Source of the DNA: Zingiber officinale
Taxonomy: Eukaryota > Streptophyta > Magnoliopsida > Zingiberales > Zingiberaceae
Length of the DNA: 64,000 nt
NCBI RefSeq assembly: GCF_018446385.1
Contig: NC_056005.1
Coordinates: forward strand, 93,896,984-93,960,983
Direction of reading: 5' to 3'
Positions within the stretch are counted from its first letter, which is position 1, and the number at the start of each line of letters is the position of its first letter. A program made the position numbers and the translations under genes. The notes beneath the pieces were generated by a model that had not been told where the DNA came from, did not search any database, and was given only the letters and a program-made list of their open reading frames with translations. Shown one piece after another: positions 30,024 through 41,529 of the stretch.

Positions 30024-33000
30024 ATGGCGTCGAATCCTCCGTTTTCCTCCTCCTCCTCCTCCTCCTCCTCCTCCAGTCCCCGGCCAAGTATAGCCCAGTT
30101 GAGCAACGATCACATCATCTCCGTACTCCTCCTCCTCCCCATCGAATCCGTGCTCTCCTTCTCCATGGCCTGCAGAAGGTTCAGATCCCTCGCCTCCTCG
30201 GACGCCCTGTGGGAACCCATATGCCGGCGGGACTGGGGCGGCGCCGGCGCCGTCGACGCGCTCGTCGCTTCCTTCTCCCCGCAAGAAAGGCTGCGGATTT
30301 CCTGGAGGCGGCTTTATGCTCAAGTTTCCCATCTCAGTTCCCTTTCTTGCCGCCGATTGTCTTGCAATAGTGGCGCCTTTCCCTCTCCCAGGGCTTCTCA
30401 CTCCCTCGCCTTCGTCTCCGATTGGCTCGTGCTCTTTGGCGGTGGATCTGAAGGAGGTTTGCACCCTTGTTTGTACTTTTCTTTAGTTTCTATCATATTG
30501 AGTGCCGAAATGCTGGAGTTTGACTACAGTTATCTAAGAATTTTGCTGGTTTCAGTGCCCTGATTGATTCTGATTAATCATTGACTATTAGCATCTAATT
30601 TTTGCTTCTAGTTTGTCAGATTAAATTCATAGAGATTTTTTTTTTTGTATAGATAGTATGCTGCAACATATCATCCACTTTCGATTTAATTTTTCTTGTT
30701 TCCCGTTCTATTGATTGTTTTTCAATTGAAGATGCAAAAGTACAAAGTTGTAGATGATGCTTGTTCTACAATTGGATTTGCATTAGCCGCTAAATAAGTT
30801 ACAAAGAGGAATCTAAATCACACACCTTCAATTGTTGGGTTTCTACATATTTGACTCATAAAAAACGTATGCAGAAGCACTTGGCAGTCAACAAGGTTTA
30901 TATGAACCATTACTTTACCAGCTTAGTTCATGGATCTTAGATAATCCTGCTATTATTTGTGATCTAGTTAGGAAGACTTATTTTTTAGAAAATCTCAAAT
31001 TGAAGCAATCACATGAGGGTGGAATAGCCAATTATGTTTAAAGTGTAACCAGTCTTGCCACTTAAATGCAACCTAGCAAGTTTCTAGGAAATGAACTCAA
31101 GTCTTGCTATTCCTAGCATTCTGAAACCAGACAGATTCTCTGCTAGCATTCTTTCTCAAAGTAAATAAAGATGGCAATCGACTGTTTTTCCTTCAATCCA
31201 TGTTCAGAAGGATATGCTCTGTTGTCGTTCCTATTTCTCGTTCTGTACTTCAGAATGTTTAGATGATGGTTTGCAAGGAAGATTTTTCTCTTTTGGATTT
31301 CATCGTTTGACATTTTTGTTATTGAAAAATAAGCAGTTCTCATTTACTTCGACTTTTGGGTCCTTGTTACCTGATATACACTGCCAAAATCTAAGGAAAG
31401 CTCACCGTTCACTGCTATCGTTGGATGAAACTTTATGTAATACAACTTAAAAAATTTTAAATATTTTCTATACAAAAATTGAAATGTGTTCTTCCTGATT
31501 GTAGTTATCGTGGTTAATGTATCAACTGCATGTTTTGATGGACATTAGATAGAAAATTTTGAAGTATTATGTTAGAACAACTGTATAGATAGTTTAACAA
31601 AATGAGTAGCTCTGAAATTTTAAACTATCCCTTTGCAGCTTTACCATGAATTTTCACTCCTGGATATTGGTCTCCAAAGTAAAAAATTCATCAAAATTCG
31701 TCAGCATGAGAATATTATTTTGTTTACTTTTTGAACTGCATCTCGTTCTATTCTTGTATTATCTGAACAAATTAAGAAGAGTAGATCCATATCATCTAAC
31801 TTTGTCAGTTACGAGATACCTATTCGAATTAGTCCAAAATATTCTAGAACGTATGCTAGAAATTCAATGTTCTTCAGACAGAATCTTCTATTTGCATCGG
31901 GGTTAATATCTAAGGTAGTTCTAATAAGTTTTTTTAACAAGTTCCTACATCAAATATTTGCGAAGTCTTATAATCATTTAGTCTGATTTATAGAACTATT
32001 GAACAACCATTCGTCAAGATTAACAGATACCATGAAACTTAGCAAAAATAGTTTTTGCTTAAATAATATGCCATTCTTTTTGTTGCTAAGGTGTTTTTTC
32101 CCTCTAATTATTAGGGCGCCATCTCGATGATACATGGATAGCATACGTTGGAAATGGATGCAACAGGGCACTAAGTTGGCAACACATTAATTCAGGCATC
32201 CCGAGTGGACGATTTGGACAGACATGCACTGTCCTCGGCAACTATCTAGTTCTTTTTGGTGGCATCAGTGATAATGGAGACCGTTTGAATGATACATGGA
32301 TCGGAGAGACCTTTTATGAGGGACAAGATATGAGAATTGCATGGAGGCTGCTGAATGTGAATTCTGTAGTTCCATCTCCTCGTGGAGCTCATGCTGCATG
32401 TTGTGTTGCAGATTGTAGGATGGTGGTGCATGGAGGAATTGGGTTGCACGGCCTCAGACTTAATGATACGTGGATTCTGAATTTGTCAGACGACTTCAGA
32501 TCTGGCAGATGGCATCAGATAAATAATGTTCAGTCGCTACCTCCGCCACGCTCAGGTCACACATTAACTTGGATTGGTGGAACATATATGGTTCTGTTTG
32601 GTGGGAGGGGATCAGGATATGAAGTTCTTAATGATGTTTGGCTCTTGGACATCGGTATCGCTAATTCCGAATGGAAGGAACTCAAGTACGAGCTATATGG
32701 TTTACCAAGTGAAATGCCCCTTCCACGAGTTGGACATTCAGCAACACTTGTATTAGGGAGAAAGATTCTGGTATATGGTGGTGAAGATTCACAGAGGCAT
32801 AGGAAGGACGACTTTTGGGTGTTAGATGTAGGTGCTCTTCCGAGGTTCCAAACAGTAGGATTAAAGAAATCGCCAAGAAATTTTTGGAAAAAGCTGCAAG
32901 TTGAAGGTCACCACCCGTTGTACAGGTCTTTCCATGGCGCCTGCACTGACAAGTCTGGACGCTATGTCTATATCTTTGGAGGTATGGTCGATAGCATCAT

Positions 33001-33073
33001 TCAACCTGCTGAGCCCTCTGGATTGACTTTTAACGCGGAATTGCATCAGATAGAGCTTGTTCTCCAGTTATAG
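30024..33073 (+). CDS. F-box/kelch-repeat protein (At1g51550-like)
   Basis: Two exons, 30024-30456 and 32115-33073, joined GGAG|GTTTGC...TTATTAG|GGCGCC in one frame, giving 463 residues. An in-frame ATG at 29955 would add 23 residues. The F-box (about 25-75: IAQLSNDHIISVLLLLPIES, then ACRRFRSLASSDALWEPICR) should bind SKP1 in an SCF ubiquitin ligase. Six kelch-type units follow, each with the GxHS/GHT...VLFGG...LNDTW pattern, forming a propeller for substrate binding. The closest family I recall is Arabidopsis F-box/kelch At1g51550 (similar length; RLNDTWIG, RHRKDDFWVLD and FGGMVDG-like tail shared). A serine run encoded by a TCC microsatellite (30045-30073) precedes the F-box. The intron is 1.66 kb. 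Substrate unknown. A Tat-like solo LTR lies 1 kb upstream. Confidence 0.93.
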
Positions 33074-33300
33074 CCATGTGAAGCTTTAGACGATATGGCG
33101 CACGCGTACAAGTAATATGATACAAAATCAGGTGCACCTTGTAAAACCTGTCTGATGATTAAACTTCGCACATGGACCTGCTTGTAAGAATAATGCTCCT
33201 CGAAAGTAAGAGTCCATAGTAATATTGGTTTGTTGACCACATGTTTGTACAGAGTTCAGGACTTTCTGATATTTGTTAAGGATCTAGTCTCGAAATGAAG
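33074..33300 (+). other. 3' untranslated region of the F-box/kelch gene (approximate)
   Basis: A/T-rich sequence directly after the stop codon. The poly(A) site cannot be fixed from sequence alone. Confidence 0.4.
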
Positions 33301-33370
33301 GCTACCAGGAGGTTCCAGTAAGTTACATAGTGAACTTTGAACACCTAGGGTTTCTGCTGGAATTCTCAAT

Positions 33371-33833
33371 TTAGGAATTAATACAGCAGTGCTTCATATT
33401 GGATTTCCAGAAGATGTTTTTGTCTCCAAAGAGTGTTTGTGGAAGAACACATTCTCCATACTCGCGACTCTGACAGCGTAGCATGACCAGGTTCTTCTGT
33501 CTCGAAGAGGCGATTTTCATGGTCCCATCTTTCAATTTTGAAACCGAGATTGACCTTAATCCATGTCCTTGACAGAATAGCTGGTACCATTCACCCAGGT
33601 CTATTGTTCTCCAGCCACGGGCCACTTTTAAGCGACAGGGTTATCGATAAAGGAATGTTTGTAACCAGTGAGGATGCTGTAGATTCTATTCCTTTGCAAT
33701 AGATGATGGATAGATCTGGAAGTAGTTGTGACGTTGCCAAGCCACAAAACATGGATCTAGCAGACAATAATAGAGCATGGAGCTTCACCAGTCGGCTTGT
33801 CTTTATGCCTGGACTCTCATATGTTGTGGTCAC
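33371..33833 (-). other. Unassigned open frames
   Basis: Two overlapping minus-strand frames (33591-33833, 80 residues; 33371-33625, 84 residues). The plus strand is also fairly open here. Composition is more balanced than in the flanks, so this could be a decayed exon or a long 3' UTR. I recognise no domain on either strand. Confidence 0.15.
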
Positions 33834-33839
33834 TGGTTA

Positions 33840-35860
33840 AGCAAGAAGAGGGGACCGACAATTTGGCAAGACAATCTGGTCCTGCAGCTGATTATATCGC
33901 ATCTGGACAGTTGCAATCTCAATCTCGATCCACTGAGCACCTTGTGATGTAGGGGACATGGCTCATGGGCGCGTGCCAACTCTCGGAAGTAATGTTGTTC
34001 TCTTCAAGTAAGAATACTAAACCCTCTGTTAAATATCTCTCTGAACAAAATTGCATGCCTTCATTGTCTCAGCTTGATGTTCTAATGCATTGCGTCAGTT
34101 CTCTTGGCTTCATTTTGTTTTTCATTCTCAATGAATATAAAAATGTAGATGGTTAACAACGAGATACAATTTATTTAAATATAGATAATTATATAGTAGA
34201 TGATTGAATTCATTTTTACATGCCTACACAAAATCATTTATAAAATAGCATGTGTCCTTCGAATTTGGCACTATGCTAGGTGTCACAGAGTCAATTTCTA
34301 CCTTGGAAATTTTCATGCGCTGACACCAAGTTTCGCACTTGATTCAACCCATAAACGCACCTCGAAAGTGCAAGAGAATACACAAGCCAAAGGCACAACA
34401 AAGTCATAAGCAAGAAACACACAATGTAGAAAAACTCTCAACCTTTATATTCACAATGATAAAGGACTACAAAGTGGACTCTTTACTAATTGCTCACACA
34501 TTCTTTTCTCTCTGCCCATTGCTCCAATGCTACCTATTTATAATGCATAAGCAGAAGTTGGTTTGGCAGTTATAAATGGTTGCATGACAGTTTTGTCAAC
34601 TATCATTCTACATACCTCAAACTGTTTGTCCACATCATTTGTTGTTTTGATACCATGCCAAAGGTCAGCCTACATCTTGTGCTTAGCCTAAGCTTGGCTC
34701 CATGAACTTAGGCAGAACAGCCCCCTTGTTCCTCCATTCATCGTGTTGCATTGCATGTGCTTGCCGCATGCCATGTCGCACATTTCCTACAAGCCTTGCT
34801 TGACTAAATGCTCAAACTCTGCAAGTTCAATCTTCACATCTGTTCATCACAATCAAAGTTGGCTTCCCGCTTGACTTGTACTTGGACAACCCCGCGCACT
34901 GCCGCAAATCCTATCGCTAATTGGCATGCCTTGCGCATATATCCAATAAGCTGGATCAAAGGAGCAACATACCAATCTTTATGCCCCGCCTTGCAATCAA
35001 GTTAGCGGGCTAATACTAGGGCATAATAATTTGGCACTAATAGACGGTCTTCCTCTATGGTTTATCTATTTGATAAATTTGCACAATTTATGCACACTTA
35101 GAGATCGATTTTTAGAATATTCATTTTTATCGGGATTCAAATTTTGATTCTCTTATTTGTTCCACTGCACTGTACTTATGGAGCCATCATGACTGACATG
35201 GACACACTAGTTGAGACGTAATGATCGTGCTAACCTGCTCAATATATACCGAATATATAAAAAAAAAATTTAAAATAAATTTTAGTATCATATCCTAACA
35301 ATAAAAAAAGAATCTATTTCTATACATGTGCAAAATATAGAAAAAGTTATTTTTTAAAACAAATAATTTATTTAAAAAATATATATTTTTACAAATAAAT
35401 TATTTTGTAGAGAGCCTAAATGTGTAATACCTTTAATATATTTTAAAAACAAAAAACGATATCATAAAACTTATTTAAAGTAATTTATTTATGAATTATT
35501 TATAAACATGAATAAAGGCGAATTCCCTTACTTTGAGCTTTTTCACAAGTCTTTAAAATGCATTTGAAACTTGTTAATTTGTATATTCTTAGTATTAAAC
35601 AAATATAAATGTGGTGTAATCGAGTTAAATATCAAAATAAATGATAATGTTCCTAATTGTAATTCTCATTTAAGAAAGGGAAAAAAGGATTACGAAGCAA
35701 ACTTAGTTTCAAGATTAAACTATTTCTAAAGGAACTAGATACAAAACTCTACAAACAACGACACTCTCCACATTCTTCCGACCTACAACCCTAAACACCC
35801 GACCGATTGCTATGTGAAACTTTTCCACCTTTGACGAAGGGTAGAGCTTGAGTTTCACAT
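33840..35860. other. Intergenic stretch with decayed repeat DNA
   Basis: 34330-34990 contains inverted-LTR-like features (GATACCATGCC near 34650, CCTATTTATAATGCA near 34532) but no clear ends. 35040-35760 is A/T-rich with nothing recognisable. No supported gene. Confidence 0.35.
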
Positions 35861-37099
35861 TCAGCCTCGCCGTAGAAAGACAAAGAGTGAACCCTTGGAT
35901 CCCACCCCAAGCCTTATTTTCTCATCAATGTATGTGATTTGTAGCTTGACCTCGCTCTGAAGGCCGTACGGGAACTCGAGCGGCCCCACCTTCAGCACCG
36001 GAGGTTCGAATATGACTTGGACCCATTTACTGTCCAGCACAATCAGTTTACCTGAAAATGGCTCTTAGGTTAAAGAACTGAAGATGATCCTCGCAAAGAA
36101 TTTCCGAACATGTTCATCGTGTGTCGGGTGTTTAACCTTTCAAGGATACTTCTCCATTGAGGACCCCCAAAATAGAAAAAGTAACTTTGTTCCTCACGAT
36201 ATCAGGAGCTTCCAATGCCTGTACCATTTCGCTTGTCTTGAAGATGAGTCGCCCAATTACGCTTCTATAGCCTCCTCCCGGCGATGTTGGCCTCGAACAA
36301 TACACTACATCCCATTCTGAGGTGCATATCCAGGCATGAGCTTGTTAGACTAATACTTGGCACAAACAATCCTGGATGTTCATAGTTTCCTAAACTAGTG
36401 ATAGGTAAATTCGATAGGGAAAACTAATAAGAATTGTGTGAGGTATGCTATCGAGAATTTGTTCATAGGCAAAGCTTGAAACATACCTCCAAAGATGAGA
36501 GGGGACTTGACCGGCTCATCGACACAATATCCCGCGAGCTGATCAGCCACATTCGACACCTCTTTGTGTCCATCGTTACTAAGCGCAATCCCTCCATCAG
36601 TTCCTTTGACCTACAGCACCAACCAATCTTACTGCCACAGTTACCCATCTATTTGCAACTAACCCTAAAACTACAGGCAATTTGAATTCCAACTCCCTCC
36701 AAAAAATTTGCTTTTACAGAAGTTGTTGAAGAAGAGGAACTTCAAATTGTTAAAATGGAGGGAAGGGTAAAATATACTATTTGAATTGTAGAGGATAAAT
36801 TGGAAAATTCCCTAATAAAGTTGAAATCCAGTTCCCAAGAAAAGAAATTCAAATTTTGATAAAGTGTAGAAACCCTAGGAGCAGTGTGATTCCATCGATT
36901 TCTTGTTCTTTAGATGTGTAAAGGATAGAACCTTGGATAGGATGGAGGCGACGAGGTCGTCCGGCGCCGCCGCTACGAGGGGCTGCGACGAGACGGTGGC
37001 GCGGACGGTGGGGATTTTCCAGCGGCGTGGCAGCGGGATAGAGGAGGGAGGCGGCGAGACCGTAGGGGAGAAGAGAGGAAGGACAACGGAGGACGCCAT
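35861..37099 (-). CDS. FBN6: Plastid-lipid-associated protein / fibrillin 6 type
   Basis: Four exons on the minus strand: 37099-36932, 36610-36487, 36316-36137 and 36051-35861, joined with AAG|GT...TAG|GTC, GGAG|GTATG...CAG|AATGG and AAAG|GTTAA...CAG|GTAAA. The frame stays open: 220 residues. The N-terminus (MASSVVLPLFSPTVSPPPSS) is Ser/Pro-rich with basic residues after, as in chloroplast transit peptides. The mature part holds GTDGGIALSNDGHKEV, YCVDEPVKSPLIFGEWDVVY, SRPTSPGGGYRSVIGRLIFK and ends ITYIDEKIRLGVGSKGSLFV. This matches the Arabidopsis PAP6/FBN6 family (At5g19940, about 239 residues). Fibrillins bind plastid lipids in thylakoids and plastoglobules; FBN6 is reported to promote phytoene synthase activity. 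The upstream region has a GATAAG box (near 37253) and TACGTGGC (near 37282), consistent with light control. Confidence 0.93.
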
Positions 37100-37613
37100 G
37101 GCCGGCCGGCGGCGGAAGAAGGTTCTCGATCGTTTTCTTTGGCTGTGCCTCCCTTCTAACTTTGCCTTACGCCTCACTATATCTTTTTTCAAGTATTTAT
37201 TTATTTATTGGAAACTATTTTCTCGTTTTTGATTGGATGGTTCTTGATTTCGGATAAGAGAGAGATAGTGGGGGCCACTGGCTACGTGGCGAATTGCTAT
37301 GGCATTGGGCGTTTTCCGAAATCCAACCGATTCAACTCTCTGCCACCGAGTCAAAAGGACCGAGTTAAATAATAATAATAATATTCATTCTCGATTTTTT
37401 CAAATAAAATGGGGCAAATCTCACTGCTACATCGATATGTAAATGGAGCGCGTATCTTATCAAGTTTTTTAATTATTCTGCTTTATGAAATACTTTTATA
37501 TAACTCAGTGAAAAAAATAAATTAAAAGTTTATTAATTTCCTTAAAAAAATTATGGACAGCATGTGTCGCTCACGTGCGTGGGGGTAAGCGTTCTGGAAG
37601 CGAGTTCAGTGGC
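37100..37613. promoter_or_regulatory. FBN6 upstream region / BBX gene 3' flank
   Basis: About 510 bp separate the FBN6 start codon from the stop codon of the BBX gene; both genes run on the minus strand. Contains GATAAG and TACGTGGC boxes and an A/T-rich core (37370-37555). No ORF. Confidence 0.4.
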
Positions 37614-38315
37614 TCAGCGACAGGACGCGACGCGGGGGAATCGGGACTCGGCGACCTCGATGAACCTCGCCGGCACCCCCGAGCACGCTTCGAGTCGCCG
37701 GAGCACCGCGCCCATGCCGCTCCCAAAATCTCCGGAACTGGAAGGCTCCTCGTTGCCATCCTCATTCTTGACGCCGTCGTCGCCCTTGTCATGCCGTGCG
37801 AAGATCTTGACGGCGAACCAGAGCGCGGCCGCGAGGGCCACCCGTCCCGGCTTCGCGCCGACGACCACCGAACGAGAAGAGAGTAATCGCGCTGCTGCGG
37901 CCGCGCATCGCCGCGCGCTCCTCAGCCCCAATTTGCCACTCCAAACACTCAACACCCGCTCTGCCCTCTCGTCTCCAAACTGGCGCCGCCGACCCCGCCG
38001 CTTCGACGGTCCTCGCTGCTTCTCCGGCCGAGACGCAGTCCTCGACTCAGCGGCGGACAGGCACGACGAGCTCGAGTGCTCGGCGCCATCGCAGTGGCTG
38101 CAGAGGGAGCGGAAGGGCCGAACCACGGCTCCGGAGACGACGCAGGCCCCACCGTCGACGGCGCGGCACTCCGCGCAGGCCACGCGGCGGACGTGCCGGG
38201 CAACGAGAAAGTTAGCGCCGTGGACGGAGGCGTCGCAGGACCAGCAGAGGAAGGCGTCGTCGGAGTCGCAATAGAGGGAGGCACCGCCGCCGCACAGCTC
38301 GCATTGCTTCTCCAT
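37614..38315 (-). CDS. Single B-box zinc-finger protein, BBX32-like
   Basis: Intronless, 233 residues. One B-box at residues 5-41 with C5, C8, C16, D19, C24, C27, H32 and H41 in the plant spacing C-X2-C-X7-C-X2-D-X4-C-X2-C...H...H. There is no second B-box and no CCT domain, so it belongs to structural group V (BBX26-32). The C-terminal part has VLSVWSGKLGL and RVALAAALWFAVK, both close to what I recall of Arabidopsis BBX32/EIP6. It also has an acidic segment (DDGVKNEDGNEE) and an RR(A/L)EACSGVPARFIEVAESR-like tail. Small BBX proteins of this group act by binding partner transcription factors in light and flowering pathways, and BBX32 represses photomorphogenesis in Arabidopsis. The same role here is inference. 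GC-rich throughout. Confidence 0.9.
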   Translation of the reverse strand: MEKQCELCGGGASLYCDSDDAFLCWSCDASVHGANFLVARHVRRVACAECRAVDGGACVVSGAVVRPFRSLCSHCDGAEHSSSSCLSAAESRTASRPEKQRGPSKRRGRRRQFGDERAERVLSVWSGKLGLRSARRCAAAAARLLSSRSVVVGAKPGRVALAAALWFAVKIFARHDKGDDGVKNEDGNEEPSSSGDFGSGMGAVLRRLEACSGVPARFIEVAESRFPRVASCR

Positions 38316-38350
38316 CGGTGCCGTCGGAAGGATACGCCGTTGCGCCTTCC

Positions 38351-38357
38351 TTTATAA
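38351..38357 (-). promoter_or_regulatory. TATA box of the BBX gene
   Basis: TTATAAA on the minus strand (inside CCTTATAAAGG), only 36 nt upstream of the start codon at 38315. If used at the normal plant distance (about 30 nt to the start of transcription), the leader would be under 10 nt. An upstream start is also possible. Confidence 0.5.
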
Positions 38358-38365
38358 GGCGGCGA

Positions 38366-39190
38366 ACCGGAAGAAGCCTGCTGCCGGTTTAGGTAAACCG
38401 GGTCTGGTTTTGTGGTCGGAAGAGGAAGAAGATGGTCAAAATTATTTAATTAGTTTTTTCTTTTATTTAATTATTAATTTAAGGCCAGAAATTTTAATAA
38501 GAATTTTAAAGAGAGCGCAATCGAGAGACGTGGAGTAGACGGAGGACGCGCACGTCGCTGTCGTGGTCGATGCCGGTTGGACCCGGTTCGGTTGAATTGA
38601 CCTGGTCGACGGAGAAGGAGTTGAATTTTATGGAGAGCGGTCCACGGGATGGCCGATGACATGGACCATCGAGTGATTGGACGACAACGTCTAAATCGAC
38701 TCGCCGGCGTCGGGTAATCTGGACACGTAAGCAAGTCCTAAACCGTTCGCCTCGGTAAGGAGCAGGGACACGTGTCGGTTTCGGGCATGGGAATGCGCCT
38801 AACGGGTGTTGTTAACTTGTTGGCAGTTGCGTTCACTCGACGATTTGCAGCCGAAGACGTTTTGGTAGCCGTTTGGTCGAAGGAATGGAAATAGTCAAAT
38901 TTAAGAATTTAAAGAATATAAAGAAAAAATTTGATGAACGGATAATATTGAATTTGGGATGATTAATTTCGTAGTACGGAAGTTTTTCATTGATTGTCAA
39001 CCTAAATGAAAAATACGCATAGTGAATAGTTTAAAAGTTCAGCGTCATGATTATATTTTTTATTTAAAGAAAAAATTCTTCTAAATATATCATAGATAGA
39101 AATAGATAGAATTAAATTGTTGATACCTAAATGATAACGTGATGTCTTTCACTACATCATAGTCTAAGAATTATACTTATTCTTATTTTC
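38366..39190. other. Upstream region of the BBX gene
   Basis: No gene. A GC-rich part (38510-38860) holds GGACACGTGTCGG near 38766 and TGGACACGTAAG near 38719, G-box-like sites. The rest is A/T-rich. Confidence 0.4.
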
Positions 39191-39194
39191 CTAA

Positions 39195-39655
39195 TGTCCA
39201 GTCTTTTCCTCATGTCTTGACCATTTACACTAATGACTAGTAGTCACCCGTTATTTATCTCCTCCGTGTTGATCTAGGGACGGATTGGCAGAGGCGCTGA
39301 GGGCGAGCGAATCGCTTTTTACCACAAGAATTATACTTATTCTTTGTGGGAGCATTGAGAACGAGCGTATTCATCTTTTACTACCAAGAATTATACCTAT
39401 TCAGAGAAACTTTTAAGATAGATATGTGAATATATAAGGATAATATAATAAAAATAAAATATTAGAGAGATAGTTGAAGTTATACCTACTAAAAGAAAAA
39501 ATTTAAGAGACACTTCTAATCATATATGTGAGGCTGATATTAGGAGGGTCGTTAATATAGCGGATCTATATATTTTTAAGAGACACTTCTAAGATGATAT
39601 AAATATGTACGTAAACAACTAGTAAATGTTACAATTTAGTGATCTTAAATTATAA
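39195..39655. repeat. Dispersed repeat copy 2, left part
   Basis: 39195-39345 is the inverted counterpart of 27828-27960. 39417-39441 (AGATATGTGAATATATAAGGAT) matches 18290-18311 in direct orientation. AAGATGATATAAATATG near 39590 matches AAGATGATATGTATAA near 27399. The repeat continues at 46544 beyond the MITE and element E. Confidence 0.5.
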
Positions 39656-39853
39656 GAGCATCCATAATAAGATCGAATATTTCTCCAAAATATTTATGAT
39701 TCCCACATTTACATCATTAATTAAATATCTCATTTCTTAAATATTTTAGTGATTTCAAAATTCCTTCTTAATATCCCCTTCCAATGAGAGATATTTAAGA
39801 TAGGGGATATTTAGAGAAATATCCCTTCTAAATATCCCTTATTGTGGACGCTC
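39656..39853. mobile_element. Harbinger/Tourist-like MITE (198 bp)
   Basis: Inverted ends GAGCATCCATAATAAG (left) and CTTATTGTGGACGCTC (right), 14 of 16 matching. The target duplication TAA lies at 39653-39655 on the left. On the right its T is 39854 and its AA lies at 46544-46545, because element E inserted exactly at this edge. A 3-bp TAA/TTA duplication is typical of PIF/Harbinger. A/T-rich, no coding capacity, with ATATTT-rich internal inverted repeats. Confidence 0.8.
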
Positions 39854-39854
39854 T

Positions 39855-41529
39855 TGTTGGGATCGTTCGTACTCGGCTAGAGAGGGGGGGGTGTGAATAG
39901 CTGCCCCAAATCGTTCGCGTTTCTTTCTACAAACTAGGGTTAGCGCAGCGGAAATAAGAACAAGAAACGAAAACAAGAAGATCAAACCTCAACGCGTCGA
40001 TGTAACGAGGTTCGGAGATAAACTCCTACTCCTCGGCGTGTCCGTAAGGTGGACGAGCCCTATCAATCCGTCGGTGGATGAGTCCCCGGAGAACCGGCTA
40101 ATAATCACTCCTTCTGGGTGGAGAAACCTCGCCACAAAGTTTTGCAAAAGCAATACAAGAAGGAGTATACAGCAAGAAGCAAAATACAATACAACTGTAA
40201 AACCTTCGCTTACTTGCCTTCTCTTCGACTGGATGAAGCAGCCTACAACAGCAGGAAACCATCGTAGAAGCTCACACGAAGCTTCGAACTCAACAAAGCT
40301 CAAGAGCACAACAGCAGCTCAGAGAAAGAAGAGGAAGAAGTTATCGCGCAGCAGCAGCCCTCGACCCCTTTATACCAGAAGACGAAGAAACTAGCCGTTG
40401 CGTCGCGGCTAGAACCCCGATCGGTCTGGACCGATCAGGTCCTGATCGGTCCCGCACCGATCGGTTAGTGCACGTAACCTTCGCGTACTCGATCGGCCGA
40501 TCGAGGATCGGTCCACGGATCGATCCCAACTCGGCCGTGCTTCGCGACGCCGTCTCTGATCGGTCCCGGCCGATCGGACATAACTGATCGATGCGTGGAC
40601 CGATCACCGCCTTCTTTCGCCTCTGTTAAGCTGCGATCGGTCACGAGACCGATCAGGTGACTCATCTGTTCGGTATCTAATCGGTCACCGGACCGATCGA
40701 GGAAAGTATCTGATCGGTCCGGTGCCCGATCCGAGCTTGGTTTTGCCCAAACCAAGTTCCAAGACTTCCAACCAATATCCGGTCAACCTTGACCTATTGG
40801 TACTTCATCCCTAGCATCCGTCACTCCTCGACCTGCTAGAACTCCTTGCCAAGTGTCCGGTCAATCCTTTGACCTACTTGGACTTTCCAACACCGTAAGT
40901 CCGATCATCCCCGATCCATCTGGATTTTCCTTGCCCGGCTTTACTCTAGGACTTTCCACCGACTTCACTCACCGTGATTTCCACACCGCCTAACATCCCG
41001 TTAGGACTTTCCCACTCACGGCTTCACTCACGGGACTTTCCAACCGCCTAACATCCCGTTAGGACTTTCCCAGCTTCACTCACTGGGACTTTTCCGTGCA
41101 AGTCTCCATACTTGGACTTTTCCAAGTCTCCATACTTGGACTTTTCCGATGCCAAGTCTCCATACTTGGACTTTTCGCGTGCAAGCTCCTGCTTGGACTT
41201 TTCCGTGCAAGTCTCCATACTTGGACTTTTCCATGCCAAGCTCCCTACTTGGACTTTTCCGTGCCAAGTCTCCATACTTGGACTTTTCCGAATCAGTCAA
41301 CCAGTCAACCCTGACCTACGGTTGCACCAATAATCTCCCAAACATCTATTCTTGTCCCACATCAAGAATAGAACTCTCTCACAGTGTCAAACATCAACAT
41401 GTAACACAACTAGGTCAACCTTGACCTAAGGTTACAGACAATCTCCCAAGTCAAACATCAAAATACAACTCGAGTCACGTCAACTCGAGTCGGTCAACCA
41501 GTCAACCTTGACCTAAGGTTGCACCAACA
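39855..41529 (-). repeat. 3' LTR of element E
   Basis: 1675 bp. Matches 44937-46538 end to end but with many small indels and a raised number of CG dinucleotides, above all in the dyad and tandem zones (40410-40750, 40930-41290). The dyads are much degraded here. Confidence 0.88.

Noticed and set aside
29761-30464. Minus-strand ORFs opposite exon 1 of the F-box/kelch gene
   Set aside because: Glu/Gly runs are the complement of the TCC microsatellite and leader; the plus strand holds the F-box.
34330-34990. Possible inverted LTR remnant
   Set aside because: GATACCATGCC recalls an inverted primer binding site, but no TG...CA ends, target duplication or partner LTR could be found.
37564-38357. 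Long plus-strand ORFs of 236, 103 and 93 codons
   Set aside because: They lie antisense to the BBX gene, whose B-box cysteines and histidines are clear. GC-rich sequence leaves other frames open.
40341-40755. Minus-strand ORFs in the 3' LTR of E
   Set aside because: They read through the GATCGGTC dyads (products rich in DRS/GPRIDQ); no protein family.
41048-41424. Several ORFs on both strands with periodic protein sequence (LHTWTF, VQVWRLGT and similar)
   Set aside because: They are translations of the CCAAGTCTCCATACTTGGAC tandem units of the E LTR; the same happens at 45941-46434 and 10713-10898.
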